Source: F1-20-MAGs119 sp964556145 (lineage in GTDB: Bacteria; Actinomycetota; Acidimicrobiia; Acidimicrobiales; Ilumatobacteraceae). Taken from it: DNA of 15,415 bases. This document shows positions 1-6,932 of the stretch, one piece after another; the stretch's first letter is position 1; each line of letters opens with the position of its first letter. Made by a program: the position numbers and the translations under genes. The notes under the pieces were generated by a model, which was not told where the DNA came from, ran no database searches, and saw only the letters and a list, made by a program, of their open reading frames with translations. The stretch is taken from positions 1 through 15,415 of the forward strand of contig CAZKVD010000039.1 of the NCBI GenBank assembly GCA_964556145.1, given 5' to 3'.

Positions 1-338
1 CGAAGCGCGACTGGGGCTATGCCGGCGACTACGTGAAGGCGATGTGGCTGATGCTCCAGCAGCCTGAGCCCGACGACTACGTCGTGGCGACCGGTGAAAC
101 CCATTCGATCGAAGAGTTCCTGCAACTTGCCTTTGCCGAAGTCGGCATCGACGACTGGCATCCGTACGTCAAGCAGGACCCTCGGTTCTTCCGTCCGGCC
201 GAAGTCGACTTGTTGATCGGCGATCCGACCAAGGCAAAAACCAAACTCGGCTGGACGCCCGAAGTTGACTTTCCGACTCTGGTCAGGATGATGGTGCGAC
301 ACGACCTCGCCATCGAGTCGGCAAAACTCGGCAAGTAA
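1..338 (+). CDS. gmd: GDP-mannose 4,6-dehydratase, C-terminal part (5' end outside window)
   Basis: Converts GDP-D-mannose to GDP-4-keto-6-deoxy-D-mannose in the cytoplasm, the first step towards GDP-fucose, GDP-rhamnose and related deoxysugars. The reading frame is open from base 3 and ends at TAA 336-338, giving about 111 residues of a family usually 320-350 long; the Rossmann NAD(P) domain and catalytic Tyr/Lys therefore lie upstream of the window. What is visible is diagnostic: the RDWGYAGDYVKAMW stretch at the left edge, then HSIEEF, the RPAEVDLLIGDPTKAK block and the LGWTP motif, all typical of the substrate-binding C-terminal region of GMD. A GTG and an ATG occur early in this frame, but the conserved residues before them show that neither is the real start. 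Its 3' end faces the flippase gene with only 9 bp between, and with the mannomutase further right it fits a surface-glycan locus. Confidence 0.94.
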   Translation, partial: KRDWGYAGDYVKAMWLMLQQPEPDDYVVATGETHSIEEFLQLAFAEVGIDDWHPYVKQDPRFFRPAEVDLLIGDPTKAKTKLGWTPEVDFPTLVRMMVRHDLAIESAKLGK

Positions 339-347
339 TCCGGTTCG

Positions 348-1685
348 TCAGGCCTCGAGCGGCCGCTCGGTCAAGGCTTCGATGATCGACTCGGGGTCCG
401 GTTGGTCCCCGCTTGCCATGCGGGCTCTTAGTGCAAGGCCGAACACCACCAAAGCTGCGCCCGACGACGCAACTGCCGCCGCTTCGACGCGCAGGAACAG
501 GTCGTCGCCGATGAGCCATGTCACGGCTATGAAGGTCGCCATGGCGACGGCCCAGCCCACCGTGACCCACTTGTGGCCGTGCAGAGCGATGACGGCCTGT
601 GACGTTCCCAGGGCCAGCATGTAGAGCGCGCTTCCAAGTGCGAGAAGGGTGAGCGTGCGGCGGTCGAGTCCGCCCTCGTACACGACATCGAGCACCTTCG
701 GCCCGACGAGCGCCGAGCCGCCGACTCCGAGGACGCCGATGCCCACCACGGCGATGACAAGGCGTCGGAATGCGACGCGGAATTCGCTGAGATCGCCGTG
801 TGCAGCCAGGCGCGCGAGGCGGGGCAGCAGCGCGGCCTGAATCGCCTGGAAGAGGAACAGTGGCACGCGGGCAAGGATCACACCGTTGCCAAACTGCGTC
901 ACCGCCTCGGCCTGCGTCGAGTCGGCAAGAATGTCGACGCCGATGGGTGCAGCGTTCAACAGAGCGGCGGCAAGAACCGATCCACCGAGGAGCCACCCGA
1001 GGTTCGGCGTGATCTCGGCCCACGATGCGGGCGGGCCGTCGTCGGTGCGCAGCGCTCCGCGCGACAACACGATGGCCACGCCGAGAAGCGGTGCTGCTGC
1101 AACAACCATCGCGTATGCACCGACAACCTCGACACCGATCACCCACAGGGCGATGCACCCGATGATGCGCGTGGCGCCGTCGAAGCCCATCACGATGCCG
1201 TAGTCGACAAAACGACCCGAACCGGAACAGATGCCGCGGGCCAGGTGAGTGGGTGCGTACGCGAGGAATGCAACCAGCAGCGAAGCGGTGACGATCCAGT
1301 TCTTTTCGAAGAAGTCCCTCGTGATCCACGGACTGCCGATGAGCACGATCGTGCTGACGAGCGCGGCGAAAATGACCGCAAGCGGAATCACCTTGCGAAC
1401 GACCGGACGCCCACCTTGGCCGAGCTCACGACGATGGGCGAGGGCGCGGCCGACTTCCTGTTCGATCGGGAGGAAGAACCCGGGAGCCAGGGCAAAGGTG
1501 GCGAACCACAGGGCAACGATCGGCTTGAAGCCCTCCTTGCCGAGTGCCTGCTGGCCGACCTTGAAAAACGCGTAACTCGAGACACCGGCGACGAGCAGAC
1601 CGATTCCGACGGGAATCGTTCCTTCGGGAACCGCGGCCTTGATGGTGTCGATGCGACGATTGCCGCTGGGGGATTGACTGCTCAC
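348..1685 (-). CDS. Wzx/MATE-like polysaccharide flippase (multi-pass membrane protein)
   Basis: A 445-residue protein with roughly a dozen hydrophobic segments, e.g. residues 25-42, 55-73, 100-118, 131-148, 173-208, 229-250, 308-328, 344-368, 373-392 and 401-419. Size, the charged amphipathic linkers between segments, and the LFLFQAIQAALLPRL segment near residue 280 suit the MOP superfamily of lipid-linked oligosaccharide exporters (Wzx, MurJ, MATE-like), which flip undecaprenyl-linked glycans across the cytoplasmic membrane. The assignment rests on general resemblance and on the neighbouring sugar genes, not on a catalytic motif. The only usable start is GTG at 1683-1685: in-frame TAG lies 15 nt upstream and no other start precedes the first membrane segment. 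That GTG, and a TAGCGT -10-like box nine nt before it, sit inside a 17-bp inverted repeat. Convergent with gmd, and downstream of the phasin-like gene on the same strand. Confidence 0.76.
   Translation of the reverse strand: MSSQSPSGNRRIDTIKAAVPEGTIPVGIGLLVAGVSSYAFFKVGQQALGKEGFKPIVALWFATFALAPGFFLPIEQEVGRALAHRRELGQGGRPVVRKVIPLAVIFAALVSTIVLIGSPWITRDFFEKNWIVTASLLVAFLAYAPTHLARGICSGSGRFVDYGIVMGFDGATRIIGCIALWVIGVEVVGAYAMVVAAAPLLGVAIVLSRGALRTDDGPPASWAEITPNLGWLLGGSVLAAALLNAAPIGVDILADSTQAEAVTQFGNGVILARVPLFLFQAIQAALLPRLARLAAHGDLSEFRVAFRRLVIAVVGIGVLGVGGSALVGPKVLDVVYEGGLDRRTLTLLALGSALYMLALGTSQAVIALHGHKWVTVGWAVAMATFIAVTWLIGDDLFLRVEAAAVASSGAALVVFGLALRARMASGDQPDPESIIEALTERPLEA
356..369 (+). terminator. Possible gmd terminator: 14-bp perfect palindrome
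   Basis: CGAGCGGCCGCTCG is a perfect palindrome that can fold as a 5-bp stem with a GGCC loop, starting 18 nt after the gmd stop. It lies inside the last codons of the convergent flippase gene. There is no T-run after it, so it would be an atypical terminator; the match could also reflect coding constraint (Glu-Arg-Pro-Leu-Glu). Confidence 0.25.
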
Positions 1686-1717
1686 GCGCCCCGCACGCTA
1701 GTGCGGGGCGCGTGAGC
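1680..1717 (-). terminator. 17-bp perfect inverted repeat: likely terminator of the phasin-like gene, overlapping the flippase start
   Basis: Bases 1680-1696 are the exact reverse complement of 1701-1717, with a 4-nt GCTA loop; the stem is very GC-rich (14 of 17 pairs G-C). It begins 21 nt after the stop of the minus-strand phasin-like gene, the usual place for an intrinsic terminator, but no U-run follows on that strand. Actinobacterial terminators often lack a U-tract. The left arm contains the GTG start of the flippase gene and the loop region contains a TAGCGT -10-like box, so the element may both stop upstream transcription and contain the next start. Confidence 0.66.
1695..1700 (-). promoter_or_regulatory. 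-10-like box (TAGCGT) for the flippase gene
   Basis: On the minus strand TAGCGT is followed by nine bases and then the GTG start, the same geometry as at other gene starts in this window. Transcription would begin at or within about three bases of the start codon. It lies at the apex of the 17-bp palindrome. No good -35 is visible. Confidence 0.45.
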
Positions 1718-1738
1718 GGCGGGGGGAAGAATGACCCG

Positions 1739-2173
1739 TCAGGCCGACGGGGCGACTTTCGAGCGCACCGCAACGATGGTTTCGGATGCGGTCTTCGTGG
1801 CGTGCTCGGCGATCTTTTCGACGGTCTCTTTCGCGGTCTGGGCCAGGGCGGTTGCACGTGCGCTGACGGCGGCACCGGCTGCGGTGACGTCACCGAAGCT
1901 GGAAGGGATACGTGACTGAATTGCGGCGGCCATTTCACGGCGGCGCACCTGGACCTGCTGGAAGGCGAGAACGCCGCTGCCCACCGTGACGTAAGCAACG
2001 TCCTTGGTGAGGTTGGTGGCCATCTCGACGGCGCGCTTGGTGTTGTCGCGGGCGGTCTCGATGTTCTTCTTCATGTCGAGCGTGGTGAGGTCGATGCCGG
2101 GAATTTCAAAGTTCGGCAGGGAAACGGTGGGGAACTTGTCAATCTTGGGGAACTTGAAGCTGGGGGTTGCCAT
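1739..2173 (-). CDS. Small phasin-like helical protein with an N-terminal proline-pentad tail
   Basis: A 144-residue protein I cannot assign firmly. Residues 1-29 form a tail in which proline recurs at 4, 9, 15, 20 and 25, from the second on preceded by F, F, L or I. Residues 33-80 and about 95-140 are Ala/Lys/Glu/Thr-rich and would form long amphipathic helices (KNIETARDNTKRAVEMA; TAKETVEKIAEHATKTASE). A mildly hydrophobic patch lies near 59-71. The helical part resembles phasins and heparin-binding-haemagglutinin-like coat proteins in composition only. I start it at ATG 2171-2173 rather than at the upstream GTG 2189-2191 or ATG 2180-2182 because a convincing promoter (TTGCAA, 17 nt, TACAAT) overlaps those codons and places transcription start at or next to ATG 2173. 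It is divergent from the glycosyltransferase operon and is followed by a strong hairpin, so it is probably monocistronic. Confidence 0.68.
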   Translation of the reverse strand: MATPSFKFPKIDKFPTVSLPNFEIPGIDLTTLDMKKNIETARDNTKRAVEMATNLTKDVAYVTVGSGVLAFQQVQVRRREMAAAIQSRIPSSFGDVTAAGAAVSARATALAQTAKETVEKIAEHATKTASETIVAVRSKVAPSA

Positions 2174-2180
2174 GCGCACC

Positions 2181-2209
2181 ATTGTATCCACAACTGCTAA
2201 CTATTGCAA
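2181..2209 (-). promoter_or_regulatory. Sigma-70-type promoter of the phasin-like gene (leaderless)
   Basis: On the minus strand, TTGCAA (2209-2204, 4 of 6 to consensus), an exact 17-nt spacer, then TACAAT (2186-2181, 5 of 6). Seven nt follow before ATG 2173, so the mRNA should begin at or beside the start codon. This is the best -35/-10 pair in the window and decides the start of the gene. Confidence 0.7.
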
Positions 2210-2241
2210 GCGCTACGCGAAGGTTTCCCGTGGCCCCGAAC

Positions 2242-2247
2242 TAGCCT
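2242..2247 (+). promoter_or_regulatory. -10-like box (TAGCCT) for the glycosyltransferase operon
   Basis: TAGCCT is followed by nine bases and the GTG start at 2257. No Shine-Dalgarno sequence fits that start, consistent with a leaderless or nearly leaderless mRNA. The -35 region is not recognisable. The 83-bp region between the two divergent start codons (2174-2256) holds this box and the opposing promoter at 2181-2209. Confidence 0.45.
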
Positions 2248-2256
2248 CGCGTCATC

Positions 2257-5200
2257 GTGGAAACCGCCCATGAGAACCCCTCCGGGCCGACCAGCGTGCC
2301 CGCTCCCACCGTTCCGGTGGTGGTGTCGGTGGTCGTGGCGAGCCCCCACCCCGACCTCGAGGCGACCCTCGAGGCGCTTGCTGCCCAGGACTACCCGCAT
2401 TTGCAGTACCTCTTTTTCGTGGTGGGCGCCGACGGGACCGACGGCGAAGCTGCGCGGCTGATTGTCGACCGACTGCCCGGGGCCGTCGTGCGCAGCGTCG
2501 TCGGGAACCCCGGCTACGGCCCGACCCAGAACGAAGCGGCCCGGATGGTCGAGGGGGACAACGGGCTCTTCTTGTTCCTTCACGACGACGCGGCACCCGC
2601 CCCCGACGCCGTCAGCGTGATGGTGGCGGAAATGTTCAGGTCGAACGCCGCACTTGTTGGCCCGAAGCTCGTCGAGTGGGACGACCCCGCAGTTCTTCAG
2701 CACGTTGGCCTTGGCGTCGACCGCACGGGCGAAGTCGATCCGATCGTGTTGCCGGGCGAACGTGACCAGGAGCAGCACGATGCGGTGAGCGACGTCTTTT
2801 GCGTGCCGAGTGCGTGCATCATGGTTCGCGCCGACGTTCTTCGTGCCGTCGGCGGTTTTGCTCCCGAGATCGATTTCGGCGGGGAAGAGATCGATCTCTG
2901 CTGGCGCATCCACCTGTCGGGTGGTCGCGTGATGGTGGTGCCCGGTGCCGTGGTGCGACACCGCGAGAACTTCACCTTGCGCAATCCCGACATCGACCTT
3001 GCAGAACTGCGCGAGCGCCACCGCGTGCAAACGGTGCTCGCCGCCACGGCGCCGTCGCGTTTCGTTCAGGTCGTGGCACTGCTCGTCGGCTTGTCGCTCG
3101 TCGAGGCAGTTGTTGGTGTCGTGTCGGGTCGCTCGCGACGTGCGCTCACCGCACTTGCAACGGTGTTTTCGACGATCGTGCGTGTTGGGTCGCTTCGTCG
3201 TCGTCGCGCGCGGGTACAGGCTCTGCGCACCGTGTCCGATGCAGAGGTGCACGACCTCCAGGTACAGGGCAGTGCACGGGTGGTGTCGTACCTGCGTGCG
3301 AGGCGTGCACGCAGTGACGCCAAGCGTCTCGAGAACCGAGTAGCGGCGAGTGAGCGCCAGCAACGCACCCGAACCACGTGGGCGGTTTTTTCCTTTCTCG
3401 CCGCGGTTTTCGTTGTGGGTTCTCGCCGGCTGGTCGTCGATGGGGTCACTTTTGTCGGTCAGTTCGTGCCGTTCACCGAATCTTGGCGGTCACTCGGTGC
3501 CGCCTATCGGTTGGGTTGGTGGCCGGGTGGTTTCGGCTCGGCAACGCCCGCTCCCACGGGTACTGCGCTCGTCGGTGTGGCGACGTTCTTCTCGTTCGGC
3601 AACCCTGCGCTCGTGCGCACCGTCGCGGTGATCGGCCTCGCGGTTGTCGGAGTGTTCGGAATGTGGTGGTTTGCGCGCGACGTTTCCTCGTCTGCGCGTG
3701 CGCGCGCGGGTGGAGCGCTGGCCTATGCGGCAGTGCCCCTTGCCTACGAGAGCATCGCGACGGGACGCTGGGGAGTTCTCGCCTGTTACGCGGCAGCACC
3801 GTGGGTGCTGGTTGCGTTTGGTCGGGCCAATGACATGCTCACCGCGACGGCGATCGACGTGTTGCGTCGCGCCCTTCGTCTGGGCTTGTTGCTCGCAGCA
3901 GTCGGGGCCTTCGAGGCCTCGTTCCTGCCCGTCGTCGGAGTGGCATGCCTGGCATGGATGTTGGTGACGGGGTTGTGCACGGGGGTTCGTTCACTGCACG
4001 GCCTGCCCGGTGTCGTTGGTGCGTCGCTGGTCGCAGCGATCGTGTTGAACGTCCCGTGGGTTGGCCACTACCTGGGTGGTGATTGGTGGTCGCTCGTTGT
4101 CGGCGCCGACCCGGGCGTTGCTACGGGTGGCGGGGTCGTGCGGGTTCTCAGCTTTGATTCGGGACGTGCTGCCTTCGCCCCCGCCGTACTGGTGCTCTAC
4201 GGCGTCGTTGTTGTTTCACTTCTCGTCGCACGCGGCGAACGTTTCGTATGGGCAGCGCGCGCGGCAACTCTGGTGGGTGTCTTTGCGGCACTTGCGGTCT
4301 GTGCCGACGCGCGCCTGCTCGGCATTCGTCTGCCCGACACCGGGGTGTTGTCGGTGTTCATCGCCGCCGGCCTGGCGCTCGGCGTCGTTGCGCTTCTCGA
4401 CGCGCTCGACCACGACATCCGCGGCCAGCGTTTCGGTTGGCGTCAGCCGCTTGCGTTCCTTGCTGCACTCGTTGTTCTCGTTCCCGCGTTTCCGTTGATG
4501 GTCAACGCGGGGGGTGGCCGTTGGAACCAGCCGACGTCGTCGATCGACACGTTGTTGCTTCAGCTGTCGAAGGACCCCGTCGAAGGCGACTACCGCGTTC
4601 TCTATCTGGGCCACCCCGACCTGTTGCCGGCGGCTCCGCGAACCTTGCCTCTCGCCGACGACGGTCTGCGCCTCGGCTACGCCGTCACCGACGACGGAAT
4701 CGCGACGCTCTTCACGCAGTGGTCGCCGGCGAAAACATCGACGGTGCGAACGCTGGAAAACGCACTCGGTCACCTTGCTTCGGGTGACACGCCGCGTGTC
4801 GGTCGATTGATCGCTCCGCTCGGCGTGCGTTACATCGTCGTGCCACTGCTCGACGGGGCGCGAAGCACGCGTGAGGCTCCGATGCCGGTTCCCGCGGGGC
4901 TGGTCGACGCGTTGCGGGTGCAGCTCGATCTGCGGCGTCAGTATGAATCGGCCGACCTGCTCATCTACGAGAACACCGCATGGGTGCCGACGGTGGCGCA
5001 GTTGAGTCCTGCAGGTGCTGCTGCCAGCGGGACGGCGGGCATGGACGCGCTCGTGTTGTCCGATCTTCGCGGCGCGACACCGGCAAAGACGGGTTTCGTG
5101 CCCGGACGTGCCACCCAACGTCTCGAGGTGTCACCGGGCGTTGTCAGCGTGGCCGTGCCTCCATCGCCGAGATGGACGTTGTCGGTCGACGGCCAACGAA

Positions 5201-5451
5201 TTGCCTCGCGTCCGGCGTTCGGAGCAACGACCGGTTTCGATGTTCCCGAATCGATCGGTGCCGGCTCGCGTGCGACGCTGCGCTTCGACAGGCCATTCCT
5301 GCAGGTCGCCCTCGTTGTGGGGCAGTTCGTGCTGTGGGTGATTGCGATCTTCGTCGCCCTCGGTCTTCGGTTGCGCCGTCGCAAGATCGCGCCGGTTGTG
5401 ACAACGGGTGACTCGTCTTCGCTGTCGTTTTCGTCGGGGGTGAACCGGTGA
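2257..5451 (+). CDS. GT2 glycosyltransferase fused to a large membrane domain
   Basis: A 1064-residue bipartite protein. Residues ~20-245 are a GT-A fold family-2 glycosyltransferase: a beta-alpha start (VVVSVVVASPHPDLEATLEAL), a nucleotide-sugar loop with GADGTDG, NPGYG-TQNEA, the metal-binding HDD at 109-111, and GGEEIDLCWR at 208-217, the acceptor/catalytic block of WbbL-like rhamnosyl- and mannosyltransferases. A membrane segment near 270-290 and a basic linker (about 310-370) follow, then about ten further hydrophobic segments, an extracytoplasmic region of about 250 residues (about 770-1020) and a final membrane helix near 1030-1050 with a basic tail. The second half resembles GT-C/arabinofuranosyltransferase-type membrane proteins, so the protein may transfer one sugar inside and act again, or scaffold, outside; that is inference. 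It starts at GTG 2257 with a -10 box nine bases upstream and overlaps the next gene by 4 bp (GTGA), so the two are translationally coupled. Confidence 0.84.
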   Translation: METAHENPSGPTSVPAPTVPVVVSVVVASPHPDLEATLEALAAQDYPHLQYLFFVVGADGTDGEAARLIVDRLPGAVVRSVVGNPGYGPTQNEAARMVEGDNGLFLFLHDDAAPAPDAVSVMVAEMFRSNAALVGPKLVEWDDPAVLQHVGLGVDRTGEVDPIVLPGERDQEQHDAVSDVFCVPSACIMVRADVLRAVGGFAPEIDFGGEEIDLCWRIHLSGGRVMVVPGAVVRHRENFTLRNPDIDLAELRERHRVQTVLAATAPSRFVQVVALLVGLSLVEAVVGVVSGRSRRALTALATVFSTIVRVGSLRRRRARVQALRTVSDAEVHDLQVQGSARVVSYLRARRARSDAKRLENRVAASERQQRTRTTWAVFSFLAAVFVVGSRRLVVDGVTFVGQFVPFTESWRSLGAAYRLGWWPGGFGSATPAPTGTALVGVATFFSFGNPALVRTVAVIGLAVVGVFGMWWFARDVSSSARARAGGALAYAAVPLAYESIATGRWGVLACYAAAPWVLVAFGRANDMLTATAIDVLRRALRLGLLLAAVGAFEASFLPVVGVACLAWMLVTGLCTGVRSLHGLPGVVGASLVAAIVLNVPWVGHYLGGDWWSLVVGADPGVATGGGVVRVLSFDSGRAAFAPAVLVLYGVVVVSLLVARGERFVWAARAATLVGVFAALAVCADARLLGIRLPDTGVLSVFIAAGLALGVVALLDALDHDIRGQRFGWRQPLAFLAALVVLVPAFPLMVNAGGGRWNQPTSSIDTLLLQLSKDPVEGDYRVLYLGHPDLLPAAPRTLPLADDGLRLGYAVTDDGIATLFTQWSPAKTSTVRTLENALGHLASGDTPRVGRLIAPLGVRYIVVPLLDGARSTREAPMPVPAGLVDALRVQLDLRRQYESADLLIYENTAWVPTVAQLSPAGAAASGTAGMDALVLSDLRGATPAKTGFVPGRATQRLEVSPGVVSVAVPPSPRWTLSVDGQRIASRPAFGATTGFDVPESIGAGSRATLRFDRPFLQVALVVGQFVLWVIAIFVALGLRLRRRKIAPVVTTGDSSSLSFSSGVNR
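5436..5443 (+). promoter_or_regulatory. Strong Shine-Dalgarno for the DUF5719-like gene
   Basis: GGGGGTGA differs by one base (a G that can still pair with U) from GGAGGTGA and lies at good distance before GTG 5448. It supports that start within the 4-bp gene overlap and contrasts with the SD-less first genes of units. Confidence 0.6.
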
Positions 5452-6932
5452 ACCGCGTGCGCAGAGTTCCCGCGCTCGGCCTGGTCATCATTGCCGTGGC
5501 CGGCATCATCGCAGCCGACCGCGCGGGACGAAGCGACTCGGCGCCCGTCGACGAGGTGTCTGTCGAGTCGGCGGCACTGCCGCCGGTGTCGAGTGACATG
5601 TCGATGACCTCGAGTGCGTGGTACTGCCCGGGCGTGCCGCTCGGAGGCAAGGACTACGACGGCTCCGACTACGGCGGGGTTGCAATCATTGCCAACCCCA
5701 CCGACGCCGAGTTGACGGGAATCGTGACGCGATACGTCGACGGTGCGAGTCCGCAGACCAACGCACTCACCGTTGCCCCACGTGATCGCGTTGAAGTCAA
5801 TCTTCGCGACGGTGCGGGGGGCCGTTATGCCAGCGCGCTCATCGAATTGACGGGTGTCAACGGAGGTGGTGGCGCCGTGGTCGAGCAACGCGCGGACTTT
5901 CCGGCGGGGGAGTCGTACCAGCCGTGTGCCAATGCGCCGTCGAACGAGTGGTACTTCGCGGACGGGTTCACTGCAAGTGACAGCGAAGAGGATCTCGTCC
6001 TCACCAATCCGCTCGTTGACGCCACCGTCATCAACGTGCGCTTCGTGACGAAGGACGGTGAGCGGGCACCGTCACCGTTGCAGGGTTACGTCCTGCCGCC
6101 TCAGTCGCTGAGCGTGATCAAGATCGCCGAACAGGGTGCTCGTGGCGAAGAGCTCGTGGGTGTCGAGATCCGTGCGCAGAGCGGCGCATTCGTGGCGGCC
6201 CGTGCGCAGCATTACCTCGGTACCGGCCGTCTGGGTTACACGTTGAAGCTCGGCGCGCCCGCAGCGCACAACGACTGGTGGGTCGTCACGGGCAACTGGG
6301 CCGACAAGCCCGCCGAGCAAATCGTCGTCTTCAACCCGGGTGATGAAGACGCAACGGTGTCGGTCTTGTTCTCCGGATCCGAAGCCGTGAAGGCTGCGCC
6401 GTTGTCACTCGTTGTGCCCGCGCACCGAGTCGTCAGTGTTTCGATGGCAAACGTCGCGGGTCTTGCCGAGTCCGAGTTCGTGGTCGCGCTGTCGGTTCTC
6501 GAGGGAAACCCGGTCGTTGTCGAGCACGTCGTGACGCGACAACTCGCCGACAATGCTGCAACATCCGTCGACCTCGGGATGCCCGCCGCAATGGCGGCAA
6601 CAAAGTGGCGCTCGGCCGTTGGTATCGGTGGGGGAACGCAGCGGGCACTTCTCATGTTCAATGTCACCGGTCTCGACACCACGGCGTCCGTGGCCAGCGT
6701 CGGGCCCGCGGGTCGATTGCCCGCTGCCGGTTTGGAATCGATCGCCTTGCCTGCGGGACGCCCGGTGTACGTGTCGATTCCCGACGGCATCGAACTGTCG
6801 CAGTACGAGGTGACGGCCGGTCAACCGGTGTTGGTTGTTCGGTTGGTACCGCGCGCGAGCGGTGTCGGTGGTCGAGATATCGTGCCGGCGTTGCCCGTGC
6901 CGGCCGCAACGGGGGAGCAGGTGGAACAATGA
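5448..6932 (+). CDS. Secreted or membrane-anchored four-repeat protein, DUF5719-like
   Basis: A 494-residue protein with a basic N-terminus and one hydrophobic segment (about 8-23), i.e. an uncleaved anchor or Sec signal; no lipobox is seen. The rest is four tandem repeats of 109-110 residues starting at Trp58, Trp168, Trp277/278 and Trp387. Each has W-x-x(-x)-G, then about 18-25 residues later a beta strand ending in Asn or Asn-Pro (N83, N187, N296, N405), then an A-x-V strand, and closes with a beta strand of the VVVEH/FVAAR/VLVVR type. This predicts a chain of Ig-like beta sandwiches outside the membrane. Cys60 and Cys160 are the only cysteines and could form a disulfide. The order after a GT2-membrane fusion matches an actinobacterial pair in which the second gene is DUF5719; its biochemical role is unknown. 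Starts at GTG 5448 overlapping the glycosyltransferase stop; ends overlapping the next gene by 4 bp (ATGA). Confidence 0.74.
   Translation: MNRVRRVPALGLVIIAVAGIIAADRAGRSDSAPVDEVSVESAALPPVSSDMSMTSSAWYCPGVPLGGKDYDGSDYGGVAIIANPTDAELTGIVTRYVDGASPQTNALTVAPRDRVEVNLRDGAGGRYASALIELTGVNGGGGAVVEQRADFPAGESYQPCANAPSNEWYFADGFTASDSEEDLVLTNPLVDATVINVRFVTKDGERAPSPLQGYVLPPQSLSVIKIAEQGARGEELVGVEIRAQSGAFVAARAQHYLGTGRLGYTLKLGAPAAHNDWWVVTGNWADKPAEQIVVFNPGDEDATVSVLFSGSEAVKAAPLSLVVPAHRVVSVSMANVAGLAESEFVVALSVLEGNPVVVEHVVTRQLADNAATSVDLGMPAAMAATKWRSAVGIGGGTQRALLMFNVTGLDTTASVASVGPAGRLPAAGLESIALPAGRPVYVSIPDGIELSQYEVTAGQPVLVVRLVPRASGVGGRDIVPALPVPAATGEQVEQ

Noticed and set aside
353..369. Adjacent CTCGAG and GCGGCCGC resembling a cloning-site scar
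   Set aside because: The bases are the in-frame end of the flippase gene and the surrounding sequence is continuous natural coding DNA.
283..1715. Other long open frames on both strands across the flippase gene
   Set aside because: They encode Arg/His- or Gly/Asp-rich sequence without domains, typical of shadow frames in high-GC DNA; the 348-1685 frame has a coherent pattern of membrane segments.
2184..2192. GTATCCACA, one mismatch from a DnaA box
   Set aside because: A single near-match without neighbouring boxes or an AT-rich region; it lies inside the phasin-like promoter and is probably chance.
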